Shown one piece after another: positions 11,506-22,159 of a stretch of 43,567 nt of DNA; the first letter of the stretch is position 1; every line of letters begins with the position of its first letter. A program made the position numbers and the translations under genes. This DNA comes from Branchiostoma floridae (lineage: Eukaryota > Chordata > Leptocardii > Amphioxiformes > Branchiostomatidae), in assembly GCF_000003815.2 (NCBI RefSeq), contig NC_049995.1:6433933-6477499 (forward strand), read 5' to 3'. The notes below the pieces were generated by a model. That model was not told the origin of the DNA, made no database searches, and saw only the letters and a list, made by a program, of their open reading frames with translations.

Positions 11506-12476
11506 TTAAAACCCAATGTCGCAACTGGCAACACCATAGACCATGTTGTGCTGAACGCTGTTACATTTCGTGAACATGTGTGTTATGGAAGATATACTGT
11601 CTAAGCCAAATTCACTCACGATCTGCATAGCGTTTTCGTTAACATCGATAACATCAATGTAGAAGGGAATTTCTGTGGAACGGTCGCGACTAGAGCGTTG
11701 AAGAGCTGTGAACCAACTCCAGAGGACTCCGCGAAGATGGGAGCGATTTTTCGGGAGAAAGAGGTGCTCTGGTACCCTTCATAACAAAGCCGACTGCACC
11801 CGTAGCCGACGATCCTGTATTCTCTCTTCTGACCAATGCCTTCGATACTATCGACGGCAACGAGGTTGATCGAACCAGGTTGGTTGATCCAGCTCTTCAG
11901 CAAAGTTGGCCGTGACACACCAGAAACTTTTTGGTCAAAGGCACAGAAGTCGTCAAAGTTCACTTTGTCAACTGAAACCAGCGTTACACGGTCCTCGGCG
12001 TTATTGACGGCATGGTCATCATCAGTACGACCAACTCCGCGAAACCGGATTGTTTGCCACGAACTCTTGAAACCGGATTTCTCGTAGTTACTTCGCTGAG
12101 CGGGAGCACTCTCCAGAAACAGGTTTCTGTCACCGATCGTCTTCATGACTTCTTGCCACATCCTGTAGCCATACCCCTTTCCCCGGAAGGGCGGTTTGAC
12201 GATGTATTGGGTTATCGAAGCAACATCTGCCCCGAATTTTACGGTACCAAGCCCTCCGATCGGAACACCATCTAGTTCTGCCAGGTAGTAACCGGTAGGA
12301 TCCTGCTTATAGTAGGATTCTGCATCGTAAACGCATGGGCACCACCCCTCCGCTATTGCCCACTCAAACAAGAGCGAAAATTCTGACGGGGTGGTCATCA
12401 GACGGACACGGAAATTTTCTGTTTTATCCGTCCCTTTTAATGATTGGCCATCGTCGCCGCGTGCTCCGTCCTCCAT
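11506..12476 (-). CDS. GNAT N-acetyltransferase, single exon, one apparent frameshift
   Basis: The ATG at 12476 sits in a good context (GCAGCAATGG) and opens 286 codons. Residues 20-145 form a GNAT acetyl-CoA-binding domain with the motif-A loop PPFRGKGYGYRMW at 95-107 (the R/QxxGxG/A signature). The second half (about 165-267) resembles the C-terminal YitH/HolE-type acetyltransferase domain, with IVGYGCSRLCYEGY and ESSGVGSQLFNALVATVP. After ATVP the frame yields an unlikely short tail, while the next frame (11676-11506) continues with IPFYIDV, VSEFGL and MVYGVASCDIGF, typical of the family's end. One base is therefore missing near 11677: either a real pseudogene lesion or an assembly error. 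No introns; a partial second copy lies at 16201. Substrate unknown. Confidence 0.8.
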
Positions 12477-12749
12477 TGCTGCGTCCCTTGCCTAACAGAG
12501 GCGCTCCTGGACTGAGGGATATCAAAAGAATCAACGAGGTCATTAAAAAACGTTCAAAGGATTCTTTCGGAGACTTTTACTGATTGACCATGAGGTAAAA
12601 AAATAATCGTTTGCAACAAATAATCGCAAAAGGCAATTGCAAATAGACTAAAACATTCATTTAAACGTTATTGTGGTGAAAAAATATGAGGTACTTACAA
12701 ATTCTAAGGGAAAATGTGCCTGTTATTCCTGATATGTTCATATCGTCTG

Positions 12750-12777
12750 CCATCTTGGATTTTGACCGATGACGTCA
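12750..12777 (-). promoter_or_regulatory. Candidate upstream sites: YY1-like and palindromic CRE
   Basis: GCCATCTTGG (12750-12759, YY1-like) and the full palindrome TGACGTCA (12770-12777, the CREB/ATF site) lie 294 bp (the CRE) upstream of the GNAT start. The second copy has both sites at exactly the same 294-bp distance. The sites are seen; regulation is inferred. Confidence 0.35.
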
Positions 12778-12943
12778 TCAAATTAGCATATTTTTTGTAT
12801 TTTTAATTATGAAAGATATTCTAAATAGCATGAGATTATATTCATGTAAAGACGTAGCAGTAATACTTAATATAGCAAATAAACGTGATTCATCATAAAA
12901 ACCAAAATTAGTGATTTTCGTCAAAAATGCCTGTCAACAAACG

Positions 12944-12957
12944 GTTGCCAAGGCAAC
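12944..12957. promoter_or_regulatory. Candidate RFX X-box
   Basis: GTTGCCAAGGCAAC is a perfect inverted repeat of the RFX half-site GTTGCC with a two-base spacer. It lies 468 bp upstream of the GNAT start and is unchanged in the second copy at 17118-17131. Function is inferred from the motif only. Confidence 0.35.
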
Positions 12958-13678
12958 ACGAAGAAATGGAAAATTTAATACTTTATGAACTTGTTCCCAA
13001 AAGCATCTTATGGAAACTCACTAAATTTGGTAGTTCTAGCGTTATGTGACATGAAAGTTGGTGCGTGCCCCAAAAGCCCCCCACACCCTCCGTCTGAATA
13101 GGGTTAAACAAGGTTGGTTACTAGACTTCAACATTGGTCCAAAAGTTTCTGTAACTAAGCTAGCCAAAGGCAGTGTCCATCTTTCCGCTTAGTGGATTAG
13201 AAGATTGACCACCAAGACACAGTACGGCACGTGTTATGACGTAAAACAAACATAGCACAGCACCTAACACAATTTTTGTACCAGGGGGCCTTCGTAACTC
13301 CAACCCTGAGTCACCACCGCATAGCCTAGCTGACATTTTCTGAACCCCTGGTGCTAGTTCGAGCTGCAGGGTCAAAGTACAAAGTACGATTCATGATTAC
13401 TTTCTATTAATCTTCATACCAAAATTGGTAGCTTTGCCTTCTGTTGGCTATGGTCAATATTTCAAGAAGGGGACATAACACAGTATAATAGGACGATGTG
13501 AGAATTTAACTCCTCTGCCAGCTAAAGTACTTCGTTAGCTAGATAATGTATCCAGAGCGCCACAGAAACGCTCCTTGTACACTGCATATTAAACCCCCTG
13601 TGTAGTCGTTTGTAGCGTTTACTATTCAAGGCACGCTGCAACATCATGGCACCAAACTCATAGGGTTAAGTGACTTGA

Positions 13679-13778
13679 NNNNNNNNNNNNNNNNNNNNNN
13701 NNNNNNNNNNNNNNNNNNNNNNNNNNNNNNNNNNNNNNNNNNNNNNNNNNNNNNNNNNNNNNNNNNNNNNNNNNNNNN
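13679..13778. other. Assembly gap (100 N)
   Basis: Run of 100 N separating the end of duplication copy 1 from unrelated sequence. Confidence 0.99.
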
Positions 13779-14335
13779 CTTGGGTAGTACTACATCAAGA
13801 AAAAAATAATGGAAGATCATATGACTTCTGTAATGAAACATAAGTACGTAAATGTACAGCAATGAACTAGTTATGGGACATTCTTGGTTTTGGTAAAAAG
13901 TACCGTTGGGGGGTTTACCTTCATCACAAGTAGCCTGTGGACTTCTCCTTTCAATACAACGCCACCTAAGACTGGCAGGAAGTGTAAGATTAAAAAAAAA
14001 CACAAGCCGAAGTACCAAACAATATTGTTTTCTAAGACAACACAGACAAAATAACACCCTAACACGGGCAAATTTCATACACCTACCTGATTTCCTGCCA
14101 AATTGTTGAAGTGCATGCTGTCATTGCTTGTTGTCTCTGGCATTAGAGTTTGGCAAAGATGTACTTCAGACTGCTGGGGTAGGAAATGAACAATTGATTG
14201 ACTCCTCAATGCGTGATGAAACTAAGAAAATTCTGTCTGTCAGGATCGGTAGGAAGTGACGTAATAACGTCCAGAGAGTGTCTAGAACGAAGGAAATATC
14301 ACGTACTCAATTACGTACTAAAGGAACGCGAGTGG
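13779..14335. other. No gene seen
   Basis: Short minus-strand stretch 13920-13978 is bordered by acceptor-like (CTGCCAG) and donor-like (GTAAAC) sequence. Its three translations match nothing I know, so it is not called as an exon. Confidence 0.4.
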
Positions 14336-15424
14336 TTTTCGTGTCTAAGGCCCCGGTCACAAAGCGCGTACGATTCCTTGCGATGGACTATTCCGCATAT
14401 CGTACGATGAGCGAGGTACATCGCAACAAAATTGTAAGCATCGTAAGCCATCGCAACGCATCGGATGATGTTCAAAATTTTTCCAGCGTCGCACGATTTT
14501 TCACTTGTGTCTCTTCTGTATAGCCGTCTGACCGCTTTTGTGCTTCTTTAACCAACCCAAAATGTGGACATGTTGAATACCTTCCTATAATATCTTTAAC
14601 TGTAAAAATAAATTATAAAAGACCATGACAACAAGAGTATTACAAGCAAAAGTTCAAATCAAGCGTGAGTACTGGTATGGTTATCTCGGCCTGCTTGCCG
14701 GCTCTACGTGTCAGGCTCTTTCGAAGATCGTATCATGATATGCTATCAACAAAAAGATGCCATCATACAAAAATCATATCATAAGCATTATATCATATAT
14801 ATTTCCGACTCACAGAGCCTGCCTTTATGTTCGAGTTGTCCCCATGGTTATTACGATTATGGTAAACTGACCCAAGACCGACGAGAGCTGAGCTTTGATC
14901 TAATCATAAACTCACGTGCATGAAGCGATCAAACAATTGTCTGCATCACCTGTGCGGGGCGCGCTGTTCTATGGTTGCGATTGTGGCAGTTGCGACTCAT
15001 ATATTTTCCCTTTTCGTCAATATCGACAATATCAGGGAAAACTGAAAACATCACAACATGCTAACAATTCACAAATCTATAACCTCATCAGTAGACAAAA
15101 TTTGCCGTAATGAAGTCTGCTATCTATGGGGGCAAATAAAATCTTACGACGATAGCGAAATTTTGAACATGTTCAAAATCCATTTCAGCTCTATTTTTCG
15201 CCATACGACGCTCCCCGATTTACTATGATTCACTGCGATTGACGCAGGCACGCTCTCTATGACCTCATCGTACGATGCACTACGCGCTTTGTGACCACGG
15301 CTTTATACTTAAACCATTGCTTCCGATTTTCCCCCGACTTACGACGCACTGCGCTTATCCTGCGCATCGGAAGGAATCGCAATGAATCGTACGCGCTTTG
15401 TGACCGGGGCTTTACACACGAAAA
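14336..15424. mobile_element. Inverted-repeat (MITE-like) element, ~1.09 kb
   Basis: Left end TTTTCGTGTCTAAGGCCCCG, continuing GTCACAAAGCGCGTACGATT, is matched by the right end read in reverse, TTTTCGTGTGTAAAGCCCCG, continuing with the same GTCACAAAGCGCGTACGATT. A further inverted copy of the inner phrase (CGCGCTTTGTGACC) lies at about 15281-15294, so the right arm is duplicated. No transposase-like frame is present inside. It is non-autonomous; superfamily not assigned. Confidence 0.8.
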
Positions 15425-16100
15425 TGTCTGACACCATAACTCTGAAAACTAACTAGAACGTTAATCATCCATGACAAATTGTCATACAAATATTTGTGTC
15501 ATGGTTTCAGTAAAGTTATCGTGGTCAAAGTTGGAAAGATACATCGCTGTCGAATCCGATATCCGTAAACAGCATGCTTTTATAATCGTTCTGAATATGC
15601 TGAACATGGGAAATCTATTGAACTTTGCACTGACAAAGACGGCATGTCAACAGTTGACCATACTTTTGATTCAGGTGTGACCCATTTAGCAATGCCTCTT
15701 ATCTGCTCATGCACAAGTTGGAATCAGCCTGAGAAGGTGAATCGTATGCATGGCCCATTGAATCATGCGTTAAAAAGTTACAAGAATACACGTGTTTTCA
15801 ACTAGAACCGTGTCACATGCCGTAATTGACTACTAGTAGTACGATCGCGAGTTTATCCGTCAGCAATGACGGAAAGCGAAACTTTAATAACTAATATTCT
15901 TATGTTATCAACTGAACTTCGCGGCGCGCGCTCTGCACCAAGTCGGAGACCTATGAATTCCCCGAGTAATCAACCCTTTACTTTTTAACATTTGAATACA
16001 TATTGTTGAAGTTTTTTTCCCATGGCTCTCTCCCCAAGCCAAGAAAGTTCTCCTTGGCCCTCCCCCAAACCAAAAGAAAATTCCCCAGTTGACTAATCCT
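15425..16100. other. No gene seen
   Basis: Only short open stretches. The last 80 bases before the gap are pyrimidine- and purine-rich (CTCTCCCCAAGCC, CCCTCCCCC) and do not correspond to the 3' half of the GNAT gene, so the duplicated gene does not continue on this side of the gap. Confidence 0.5.
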
Positions 16101-16200
16101 NNNNNNNNNNNNNNNNNNNNNNNNNNNNNNNNNNNNNNNNNNNNNNNNNNNNNNNNNNNNNNNNNNNNNNNNNNNNNNNNNNNNNNNNNNNNNNNNNNNN
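16101..16200. other. Assembly gap (100 N) cutting GNAT copy 2
   Basis: Run of 100 N. The duplicated segment begins directly at its right edge, in the middle of the GNAT reading frame. Confidence 0.99.
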
Positions 16201-16657
16201 GTCATCATCAGTACGACAACTCCACGGTACGGATGTTTGCACGAACTCTTGAAACCGGATTCTCGTAGTTACTTCGCTGAGCGGGAGCACTCTCCAGAAG
16301 CAGGTTTCTGTCCCCGATCTCCTTCATAACTTCTTGCCACATCCTGTAGCCATACCCCTTTCCCCGGAAGGGTGGTTTGACGATGTATTGGGTGATCGAA
16401 GCGAGATCTTCGCCGAATTTTACGGTACCAAGCCCTCCGATCGGAACACCATCTAGTTCTGCCAGGTAGTGACCGGTTGGGTCTTGCTTATAGTAGGATT
16501 CTGCATCGTAAACGCCTGGGCGCCACCCCTCCGCTATTGCCCACTCAAACAAGAGCGAAAATTCTGACGGGGCGGTCATCAGACGGACACGGAAATTTTC
16601 TGTTTTATCCGTCCCTTTTAATGATTGGCCATCGTTGCCGCGTGCTCCGTCCTCCAT
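16201..16657 (-). pseudogene. GNAT N-acetyltransferase copy 2, 5' half only
   Basis: The ATG at 16657 starts a protein nearly identical to copy 1 for about 132 residues, including the motif-A loop PPFRGKGYGYRMW and a few substitutions such as WRPG for WCPC and ADVA to EDLA. After SNYE the frame breaks. Compared with copy 1, single bases are missing at GGATTTCTCG, TTTGCCACG and GACCAACTCC, all at runs of two or three identical bases, within 65 bp of the gap. The C-terminal acetyltransferase half is absent. This could be a decayed duplicate, or low-quality sequence at a contig end. Confidence 0.8.
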
Positions 16658-17833
16658 TGCTGCGTCCCTTGCCTAACAGAGGCGCTCCTGGACTGAGGGA
16701 TATCAAAAGAATCAACGAGGTCATTAAAAAACTTTCAAAGGATTCTTTCGCAGACTTTTATTGATTGACCATGAGGTAAAAAAAATAATCGTTTGCAACA
16801 AATAATCGCAAAAGACAATGCAAATAGACTAAAACATTCATTTAAACGTTATTGTGTTGAAAAAATATGAGGTTCTAACAAATTCTAAGGGAAAATGTGC
16901 CTGTTATTCCTGATATGTTCATATCGTCTGCCATCTTGGATTTTGACCGATGACGTCATCAAATTAGCATATTTTTTGTATTTTTAATTATGAAAGATAT
17001 TCTAAATAACATGAGATTATATTCATGTAAAGACGTAGCAGTAATATAGCAAATCAACGTGATTCATCATAAAAACCAAAATTAGTGATCTTCGTCAAAA
17101 ATGCCTGTCAACAAACGGTTGCCAAGGCAACACGAAGAAATGGAAAATTTAATACTTTATGAACTTGTTCCCAAAAGCATCTTATGGAAACTCACTAAAT
17201 TTGGTAGTTCTAGCGTTATGTGACATGAAAGTTGGTGCGTGCCCCAAAAGCCCCCCACACCCTCCGTCTGAATAGCGTTAAACAAGGTTGGTTACTAGAC
17301 TTCAACATTGGTCCAAAAGTTTCTGTAACTGTAAGCTAGCCAAAGGCAGTGTCCATCTTTCCGCTTAGTGGATTAGAAGATCGACCAAGACACAGTACGG
17401 CACGTGTTATGACGTAAAACAAACATTATAGCACAGCACCTAACACAATTTTTGTACCAGGGGGCCTTCGTAACTCCCACTCTGAGTCACCACCGCATAG
17501 CCTAGCTCACATTTTCTGGACCCCTGGTGTCAGTTCGAGCTGCAGGGTCAAAGTACAAAGTACGATTCATGACCACTTTCTATTAATCTTCATACCAAAA
17601 TTGGTAGCTTTGCCTTCTGTTGGTTATGGTCAATATTTCAAGAAGGGGACATAACACAGTATCATAGGACGATGCGAGAATGAAACTCCTCTGCCAGCTA
17701 AAGTACTTCGTTAGCTAGATAAGATAAGCGCCATGCCACAGAAACGCTCCTTGTACACTGCACATTAAACCCCCTGTGTAGTCGTTTGTAGCGTTTACTA
17801 TTCAAGGCACGCTGCAACATCATGGCACCAAAC
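16201..17833. repeat. Segmental duplication, copy 2
   Basis: Partner of 12013-13657. It holds the GNAT 5' half and the same upstream DNA, including YY1-like GCCATCTTGG (16930), TGACGTCA (16951-16958, 294 bp from the ATG) and the X-box GTTGCCAAGGCAAC (17118-17131, 461 bp from the ATG). Similarity ends at CACCAAAC (17833). Confidence 0.9.
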
Positions 17834-18900
17834 GTACAAAGCTGTTAGTGTCCAAATAAACAGGTCACCCTACCTGAACAAACAAGAACCTTCGCCTTGT
17901 ACAAGAAGGCCACTCGACTGTCTCCCGTGTTCTGGCCTGTGCTTCGGCAGTACAGGAACGTTTCCAACACGATCGCAGTTCACATGACCCGGAAGTATTC
18001 TGAGCCTGAGCAAAGGTCACATAACACAGTAGTTGCAATGCACCACTTTATTCTAATGGATCAAAAGCGTCATCTAGCAATGTTTATTAGAAGTGCAATG
18101 AACGCAATCCTAATGTCGATTGTAATACATGTAAGTTCACAAAAATAAGGGCAACGTTTGTCACGGGGAAGAAATTTTCTAATCTTACACGTTTACGTAC
18201 GTTTCATTATGGATCAAAAGCGTCACCTGGCAATTTTTACTGAAACTGCAATTATCTATTATATGTAATAATAGGCTTAGTCTTTAAGTTCAAAAGCGAT
18301 CTCCAAGCCTTAGTATGGAACGGCTCAAAGCAGTGTGCACAGATCTAGACGATTAACTAGAATACTGTCGGGACTGTAAACTAGTTATAATTTTGGGACT
18401 TCAAACTAGATGTATCTTATTAACCTTATCCAGACTGACGCCGTATAACTCCCAAACGACTTGTGCTAGGAAAACCAAACTTGGCGACTTTTCTTAGACT
18501 ATTGTTGGCAAAACGTATATAAAATATGTATCTTTTGTATCTTTTGTCTAGACATTTACGGTTGATCCAGGATGGCAGATTGAAAGTGATAGCTAAAGTA
18601 TACATGACGTCATTTTATGATGTCATTTTAACGTAATTGTGGTGGCTTTTGACAACAGAATTGAGAAAACTTTGATATTGATAAGAAAGCCTTTATTGTT
18701 AACTTTGGTGTGATATATTTAGGGATGATGAGAATTCCACGTTTTAGCCAAAAATATCAATTAATGACGTCAAAATTACGTCAGATAACGTCTTAATGAT
18801 ATCAAAATCTTAGTTGTTTTAAAACTACGGGCACATCACCCACTCCATATTTGGTGATCGTACGATTAGTCGTTTCGAAATTAAGGAGAGATCGACTGAG
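17834..18900. other. No gene; two more copies of the dispersed motif
   Basis: Copies at 18054-18093 (TAATGGATCAAAAGCGTCAT, then CTAGCAATGTTTATTAGAAG) and 18207-18240 (TTATGGATCAAAAGCGTCAC, then CTGGCAATTTTTACT). CRE-like TGACGTCA occurs near 18605. Otherwise AT-rich without exons. Confidence 0.6.
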
Positions 18901-19269
18901 CCTTAAGCCAGGGAATGACAAAAAAGCCCAATCAGCTGGATATAGGGTTCATGCAGAACACATCTGTCAAACACAAATCTCACCTTAATTGTTTCATTCC
19001 TACCAGTTTCTTTGAATAAAATGGTATCTAAAAAGGTGCGAATTAAATTTTGGTACCTTACACAGGCGACATATGTCAATAAGTTCTATAGAAGAAATAA
19101 TTCATTCATCTGAATGGAGATTCTTAAATACAAAATATTTAATTGTTGTGTGAGAAGGTCTTGATATGACAATCACGATTTGGCAATGCGCTCTGGCAGC
19201 GTGTTAGGGACTTGACGATATTTATCGGGGGTGGGGGGTGGGGGCTGGTGCAAAATGGGTCTGGTAAAA

Positions 19270-19390
19270 ATGGCCTAAGTGTCCTCTGAGCCTGGGCCGA
19301 AGTGTCCTCGGCCTGGGCCGAAGTGTCCTGGACTTGGAGCCGAAATGTCCGGGCCGAAGTGGCCATGTGCCGAACTGTCCTCGGTGCCAG
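19270..19390. repeat. Degenerate GGCCGAAGTGTCC minisatellite
   Basis: Five imperfect copies of (GG)GCCGAARTGTCC with short spacers (CTCGGCCTG, TGGACTTGGA) give open frames in several phases, including an Arg-rich one on the minus strand. The openness follows from the repeat, so no protein is called. Confidence 0.7.
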
Positions 19391-19904
19391 ATTCGCCGGC
19401 AAGGTGGCTGCGAAGTCTGACTTATTTTTATGGATGACATCCGCCAGATTTATCATATTTCACATGCATAAAATATCTTATCATAAACTACTTAGGTGAT
19501 ACAAAATTTTGCATGGTCTCAAGATGGCCGACACACGTCACAAATCAACATGGCGGCATCTTTTACTTTATATGGTAAAATAGTCTAAGAATATGTCTAC
19601 CACAGAATAAGCCCCAACTTTTATGTGATCAAACCCAAAAATGAAGTTTTTTACTTATCTTTATATTAACACCCAATTGTTCTTGTGCATTGCGTTGTAC
19701 AATATGATGTCAAATAACCAATACATTCGTTCAAGGTATCTACTGTAACAAAACCATCTTGGATTCAGATATTTTTACATCCATTGCATTTAATTAGCTA
19801 TCTCATTCATGTGATTCATCGTTAAAGATATTCTATTTACGTAGTGACAACTATTCACTTCATGTGATTCAACGCGGAGAGCCTTTTAAAACTATTCATT
19901 ACCC

Positions 19905-20004
19905 NNNNNNNNNNNNNNNNNNNNNNNNNNNNNNNNNNNNNNNNNNNNNNNNNNNNNNNNNNNNNNNNNNNNNNNNNNNNNNNNNNNNNNNNNNNNNNNN
20001 NNNN
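19905..20004. other. Assembly gap (100 N)
   Basis: Run of 100 N, just downstream (in gene direction) of the last visible CTLD exon. The WxxW-finishing exons expected after it are not seen in the following sequence. Confidence 0.99.
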
Positions 20005-20140
20005 GAGTCTTCTAGCTTTCTTTAATGGAGATAAACATCACTGTATAATATTCCTCCCAATATTTATGCATGCATTCAGAAAATGACAACAATGTTTCGG
20101 CACAAATCGCAAAACATATGAAAATATGAATACAACATAC

Positions 20141-20250
20141 TTCCTGGTATTTCACAAAGGAAGTTCCTTGCCTCGTCACAAGTGGCTGGAGTAAGTACTC
20201 CATTCATACTTAGGAGGCATGGCGTATCGGAGGAACCTGGAGGCACATCT
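20141..20250 (-). CDS. CTLD copy B, third exon (C-terminal part)
   Basis: The exon is bounded by acceptor TTTTTTCTTCAG and donor GTATGT. It is 110 bp, the same as its paralogue at 26572. Read in phase 2 from the preceding exon it encodes DVPPGSSDTPCLLSMNG, then VLTPATCDEARNFLCEIPG. The three cysteines in C..(15)..C.......C spacing and the final LCE are the C-terminal signature of a C-type lectin domain. The WND motif that normally precedes the penultimate cysteine and binds calcium is missing, so calcium-dependent sugar binding is unlikely. The exon ends in phase 1. The next exon is not visible; an assembly gap lies 136 bp downstream. Confidence 0.8.
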
Positions 20251-20608
20251 CTGAAGAAAAAAATGAACATAACTCTTTAAAAATCGATATTGTAAGGTTT
20301 AAAAGAAATAAATCAATTCAACCCCTTTTCTGTTGATTTAAGTTATTGCCAAAAGGTGGTGATTGTGACTCACTCAATAAGAATACTTGATGGTATGTAT
20401 ATATATGGCATAGCAGATAAATCGCCTTGTGTCTTAACACACCAGGTTTGTACAGAAGAGCACAAGCTGCATAGCTGGACAGATTCAATTGATCTACTCA
20501 CACTGGAAAGGTTTCCTAGTCTTTTTGACACCATTGTTTGGTTCTTTACATGGAACCTCCGTTAAACGCCCTATCCGAGGGACACTCCTACCTGAAGTTA
20601 GACCCCAT

Positions 20609-21330
20609 TCACACTCAGAAAAACGATTCGAATAAAACATGTTATCCGAATAAAACTACCCGATCCGAATAAAACTTAGGAGTATGAACGCTCCCAAATC
20701 ACTTGGATTTAATCGATTCGAATCCCTCGCGATCCACCTCGGGGAGGTAGATAGAACTCCGGGAAGTGGATAAAACTGCGCCGCGGGGAGTCTCGATTCG
20801 TACGATTCGGCAGTGTGAACGCGCAAGTGGATAGGATTCACTTTAAGTGGATAGGATGCAACTTATCAAAAGTGAGTTTGCTCAATTAGAAGTTTTTCTG
20901 CCAATCCGACTCTGAAAATGTTCAAAGCACACGTTGTTCCACCAATCATGGCTTCGCTCCCGCTTCCAGATCGTTCTGTCTGCCGCTCTGGTGGCGTACA
21001 TTTGAGCTGTACTACAGCTATCCCAATATGCAGAAGACCTTGTCGGTGAAACCTTCTCGCGATCAAAGACCGTCGATTGCGTTCCCTTCTACGACTACAG
21101 AACATTCTCCAGAGGAAAAACAGCATCAAAAGTTGGTGGATTCCCGCCTTTTTGAGCTGTAAGAAATGACGCTACCCTTTGACCTCAACCTAATGTTTCA
21201 TTCGGATAAGACCGAGGGCGCACTAATCGGATTGTCGAAGACGAGTGTGAACGCAATTTTGGATCGGATAGAATTTTTTTTATTCGGATAAATGTTTTAT
21301 CCGAATCGTTTTTATGAGTGTTTACACCTG
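20609..21330. mobile_element. Inverted-repeat (MITE-like) element, ~0.72 kb, in CTLD-B intron
   Basis: Left arm CACTCAGAAAAACGATTCGA, then ATAAAACATGTTATCCGAAT; right arm reversed reads CACTCATAAAAACGATTCGG, then ATAAAACATTTATCCGAATA. Further inside, GATCCGAATAAAAC-type phrases repeat. It sits in the intron between the second and third CTLD-B exons. A minus-strand open stretch at 20866-21129 with an Arg-rich segment is not recognised as a transposase. Confidence 0.75.
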
Positions 21331-21711
21331 AGTGAAGTGAGGAAAATTGTATGAAGTGCCTTTCCCAGAGAATAAGGTCGGCAGCACAACAACAGATACA
21401 AACTCAGGACCTCTGGGACTAAAAATCCTGCCGTTACGCCAGTCGACCCCAATGGTATTCACTTCTCATGAACAAAATATGGCCAATCTGGCTTCTTTTA
21501 CATGTGTCTTTTGTTTATGGGCGCAGGGAGAGCTACAAGATCATTTTTTTTCATAAGATCATTAACACCTTATGCATGGCATAACATTCTTATCTTGCAG
21601 GACAAGAATGTTATGCCATGTATGCGCATGTCATCTCAATTTTCTTCACATTCTTTTTCTTCTCGAACACAGCTACTAGATTTAAACCATTTGACAGAAT
21701 TGAAATCTTAC

Positions 21712-21827
21712 ATCGGGTACCCCTCGAAAGCAGGTGTCCCGTCCTCCAAGAGCCATTTCTCCTCGTCTGTTGACCAGTGTGCGTTCACAAAGAATACCTC
21801 ACCATCAAATAGTTCCATTACATATAC
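21712..21827 (-). CDS. CTLD copy B, second exon (middle part)
   Basis: The exon is bounded by acceptor CTTTCTCTTGTAG and donor GTAAGA and is 116 bp long, identical in length to the paralogue at 28449. It begins in phase 0 and ends in phase 2. It encodes VFFVNAHWSTDEEKWLLEDG followed by TPAFEGYP. The WSTDEEKWLLEDGTP stretch matches the W-x(n)-W-x-x-DGTP core of C-type lectin domains. The EPN/QPD sugar-specificity triplet expected shortly after is absent. Confidence 0.82.
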
Positions 21828-22159
21828 CTACAAGAGAAAGCAACTTTAAAAGTTTTTCATTTTAAGAAATATTTTCAATCAATTTTGCACAACCATGAGC
21901 AGCATTTACTGGTACACTGTGCTGTTGTAAGATGTTCTTCATGAACTCTGCAAGAATTGTGCATGTTCATACACGTCAACAATTTTTGTTAATGTCTCAA
22001 TAGTTTAAAAAAGTTGATATTAACATAATTATCTGGTTTGTAGTATTATAGTACGTCGATGACGGTTTGATCTCATCAGTGTTTCGGATGTTATCTGAAA
22101 CGTCTGACTGTTTCAAAAAAATCAGTTGCTTGAGTAATTGCTATTTGACATACGATGTA

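Larger units (their letters stand above)
12013..13657. repeat. Segmental duplication, copy 1
   Basis: This stretch and 16201-17833 are nearly identical base by base, with a few small indels. They cover the 5' half of the GNAT gene and about 1.1 kb upstream of it. Identity stops after CATCATGGCACCAAAC at 13657, 21 bases before an assembly gap. The low divergence, even in non-coding DNA, means a recent duplication or two unmerged alleles in the assembly. Confidence 0.9.

Noticed and set aside
13160-13375. Minus-strand 71-codon frame with a hydrophobic segment in the GNAT upstream DNA
   Set aside because: The matching frame in the second copy of the segment has a TGA after KM and an insertion, so it is not conserved as protein.
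13920-13978. Short minus-strand exon with acceptor- and donor-like borders
   Set aside because: Only about 58 bp, no family match in any phase, and no neighbouring exon to join.
19139-19456. Arg/Thr-rich minus-strand protein
   Set aside because: The open frame comes from a degenerate GGCCGAAGTGTCC minisatellite and is open in more than one phase.
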